The notes beneath the pieces were generated by a model that had not been told where the DNA came from, did not search any database, and was given only the letters and a program-made list of their open reading frames with translations. Shown piece after piece: positions 63,645 through 64,000 of a stretch of 64,000 bases of DNA. This DNA comes from Spongilla lacustris. Its lineage: Eukaryota > Porifera > Demospongiae > Spongillida > Spongillidae. The stretch spans positions 6,782,782-6,846,781 of the forward strand of contig OX442420.1 of NCBI GenBank assembly GCA_949361645.1, given 5' to 3'. A program made the position numbers and the translations under genes. The first letter of the stretch is position 1. Each line of letters begins with the position of its first letter.

Positions 63645-63924
63645 TAGAAATACTTGTTAGAATAAGTATGCACCAAATATTGCCACAGATTTACTGTGGT
63701 ACATATGTACATGTATATGGATAAATCCTTAAAACGAAAGAAAATAGCTTCCAATTTTTCCCTTTTAATGCCAAACTGCCATAAGATTATGTGTTTGGCT
63801 ATAGTGGAGGTTTATACATAATGTAAATAAAGTGCATTTGAGCTCCTAACTACATTACCATTTGCATGTGCATGGTACATGTACATGTACTTACTATTAC
63901 ATTTTGATGTATGTATGATTCTAG

Positions 63925-63977
63925 ATCATTGAACAGCAGAAAGGCATTCCACAGATTGATATTGATTTTCAAGCTTC
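63925..63977 (+). CDS. Exon of right-end unknown gene, gene continues beyond window
   Basis: IIEQQKGIPQIDIDFQAS from a GATTCTAG acceptor to a GTGAGT donor, phase 0 in and phase 2 out. The gene must continue past the window. Together the exons from 60262 encode about 140 residues of a protein I do not recognise. Confidence 0.55.
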
Positions 63978-64000
63978 GTGAGTTCTCAAAGCTGTACTGG

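Overview
The window is eukaryotic, AT-rich, intron-rich DNA with many transposable elements. It is most consistent with a demosponge (Amphimedon-like). That assignment is an inference from three things: short GT/AG-bounded exons, pervasive palindromic TACATG runs in introns, and retroelement and TKL-kinase families I associate with sponge genomes. No rRNA, tRNA, CRISPR or bacterial-type operon was seen.

The host-gene core (about 17.7-54.6 kb) is a cluster of related genes joining ubiquitin-signalling domains. Gene 1 (+, 17746-35409) reads as a TKL-type kinase exon, then four coiled-coil exons, a UBAN (NEMO/optineurin/ABIN-type ubiquitin-binding) coiled-coil exon, and a proline-rich exon ending in a C2HC zinc finger like the NEMO/optineurin C-terminal finger. 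Gene 2 (+, 49217-54570) is a paralogue with the kinase, shorter coiled coils and the zinc finger, but no visible UBAN exon. Between them lie a degenerate tandem copy of the 3' half of gene 1 (37829-39863) and convergent minus-strand exons of another UBAN/zinc-finger gene (35955-36203, 40411-40641, 41390-41545). A further coiled-coil exon lies at 854-1075. Together they suggest a local family of ubiquitin-sensing kinases and adaptors. The right end (58.7-64 kb) carries exons of an unrecognised multi-exon gene that runs out of the window.

Mobile DNA fills most of the rest. The large first intron of gene 1 contains an 8-kb element (19736-27707) with inverted repeats of about 740 bp and a 6-bp target duplication. 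Inside it are three fragments of non-LTR retrotransposons with a restriction-like endonuclease, plus a 1573-bp foldback element in its right arm flanked by TA. Fragments of a second such retroelement family lie at 5330-5815 (-) and 36386-37566 (+). Other remnants are a Gypsy-type LTR element (13.9-15.35 kb), a hAT-like transposase (16.7-17.2 kb), two RING-finger pseudogenes (2.0 and 10.1 kb), several palindromic MITE families, and a dispersed non-coding repeat with pieces at 7.6, 15.9, 45.6-47.5 and 48.0 kb. Minisatellites, CT/GA and AC arrays and poly-G tracts are also present.

All family names come from motif recognition by eye. Exon joins rest on GT/AG sites, phase and comparison of the copies inside the window.
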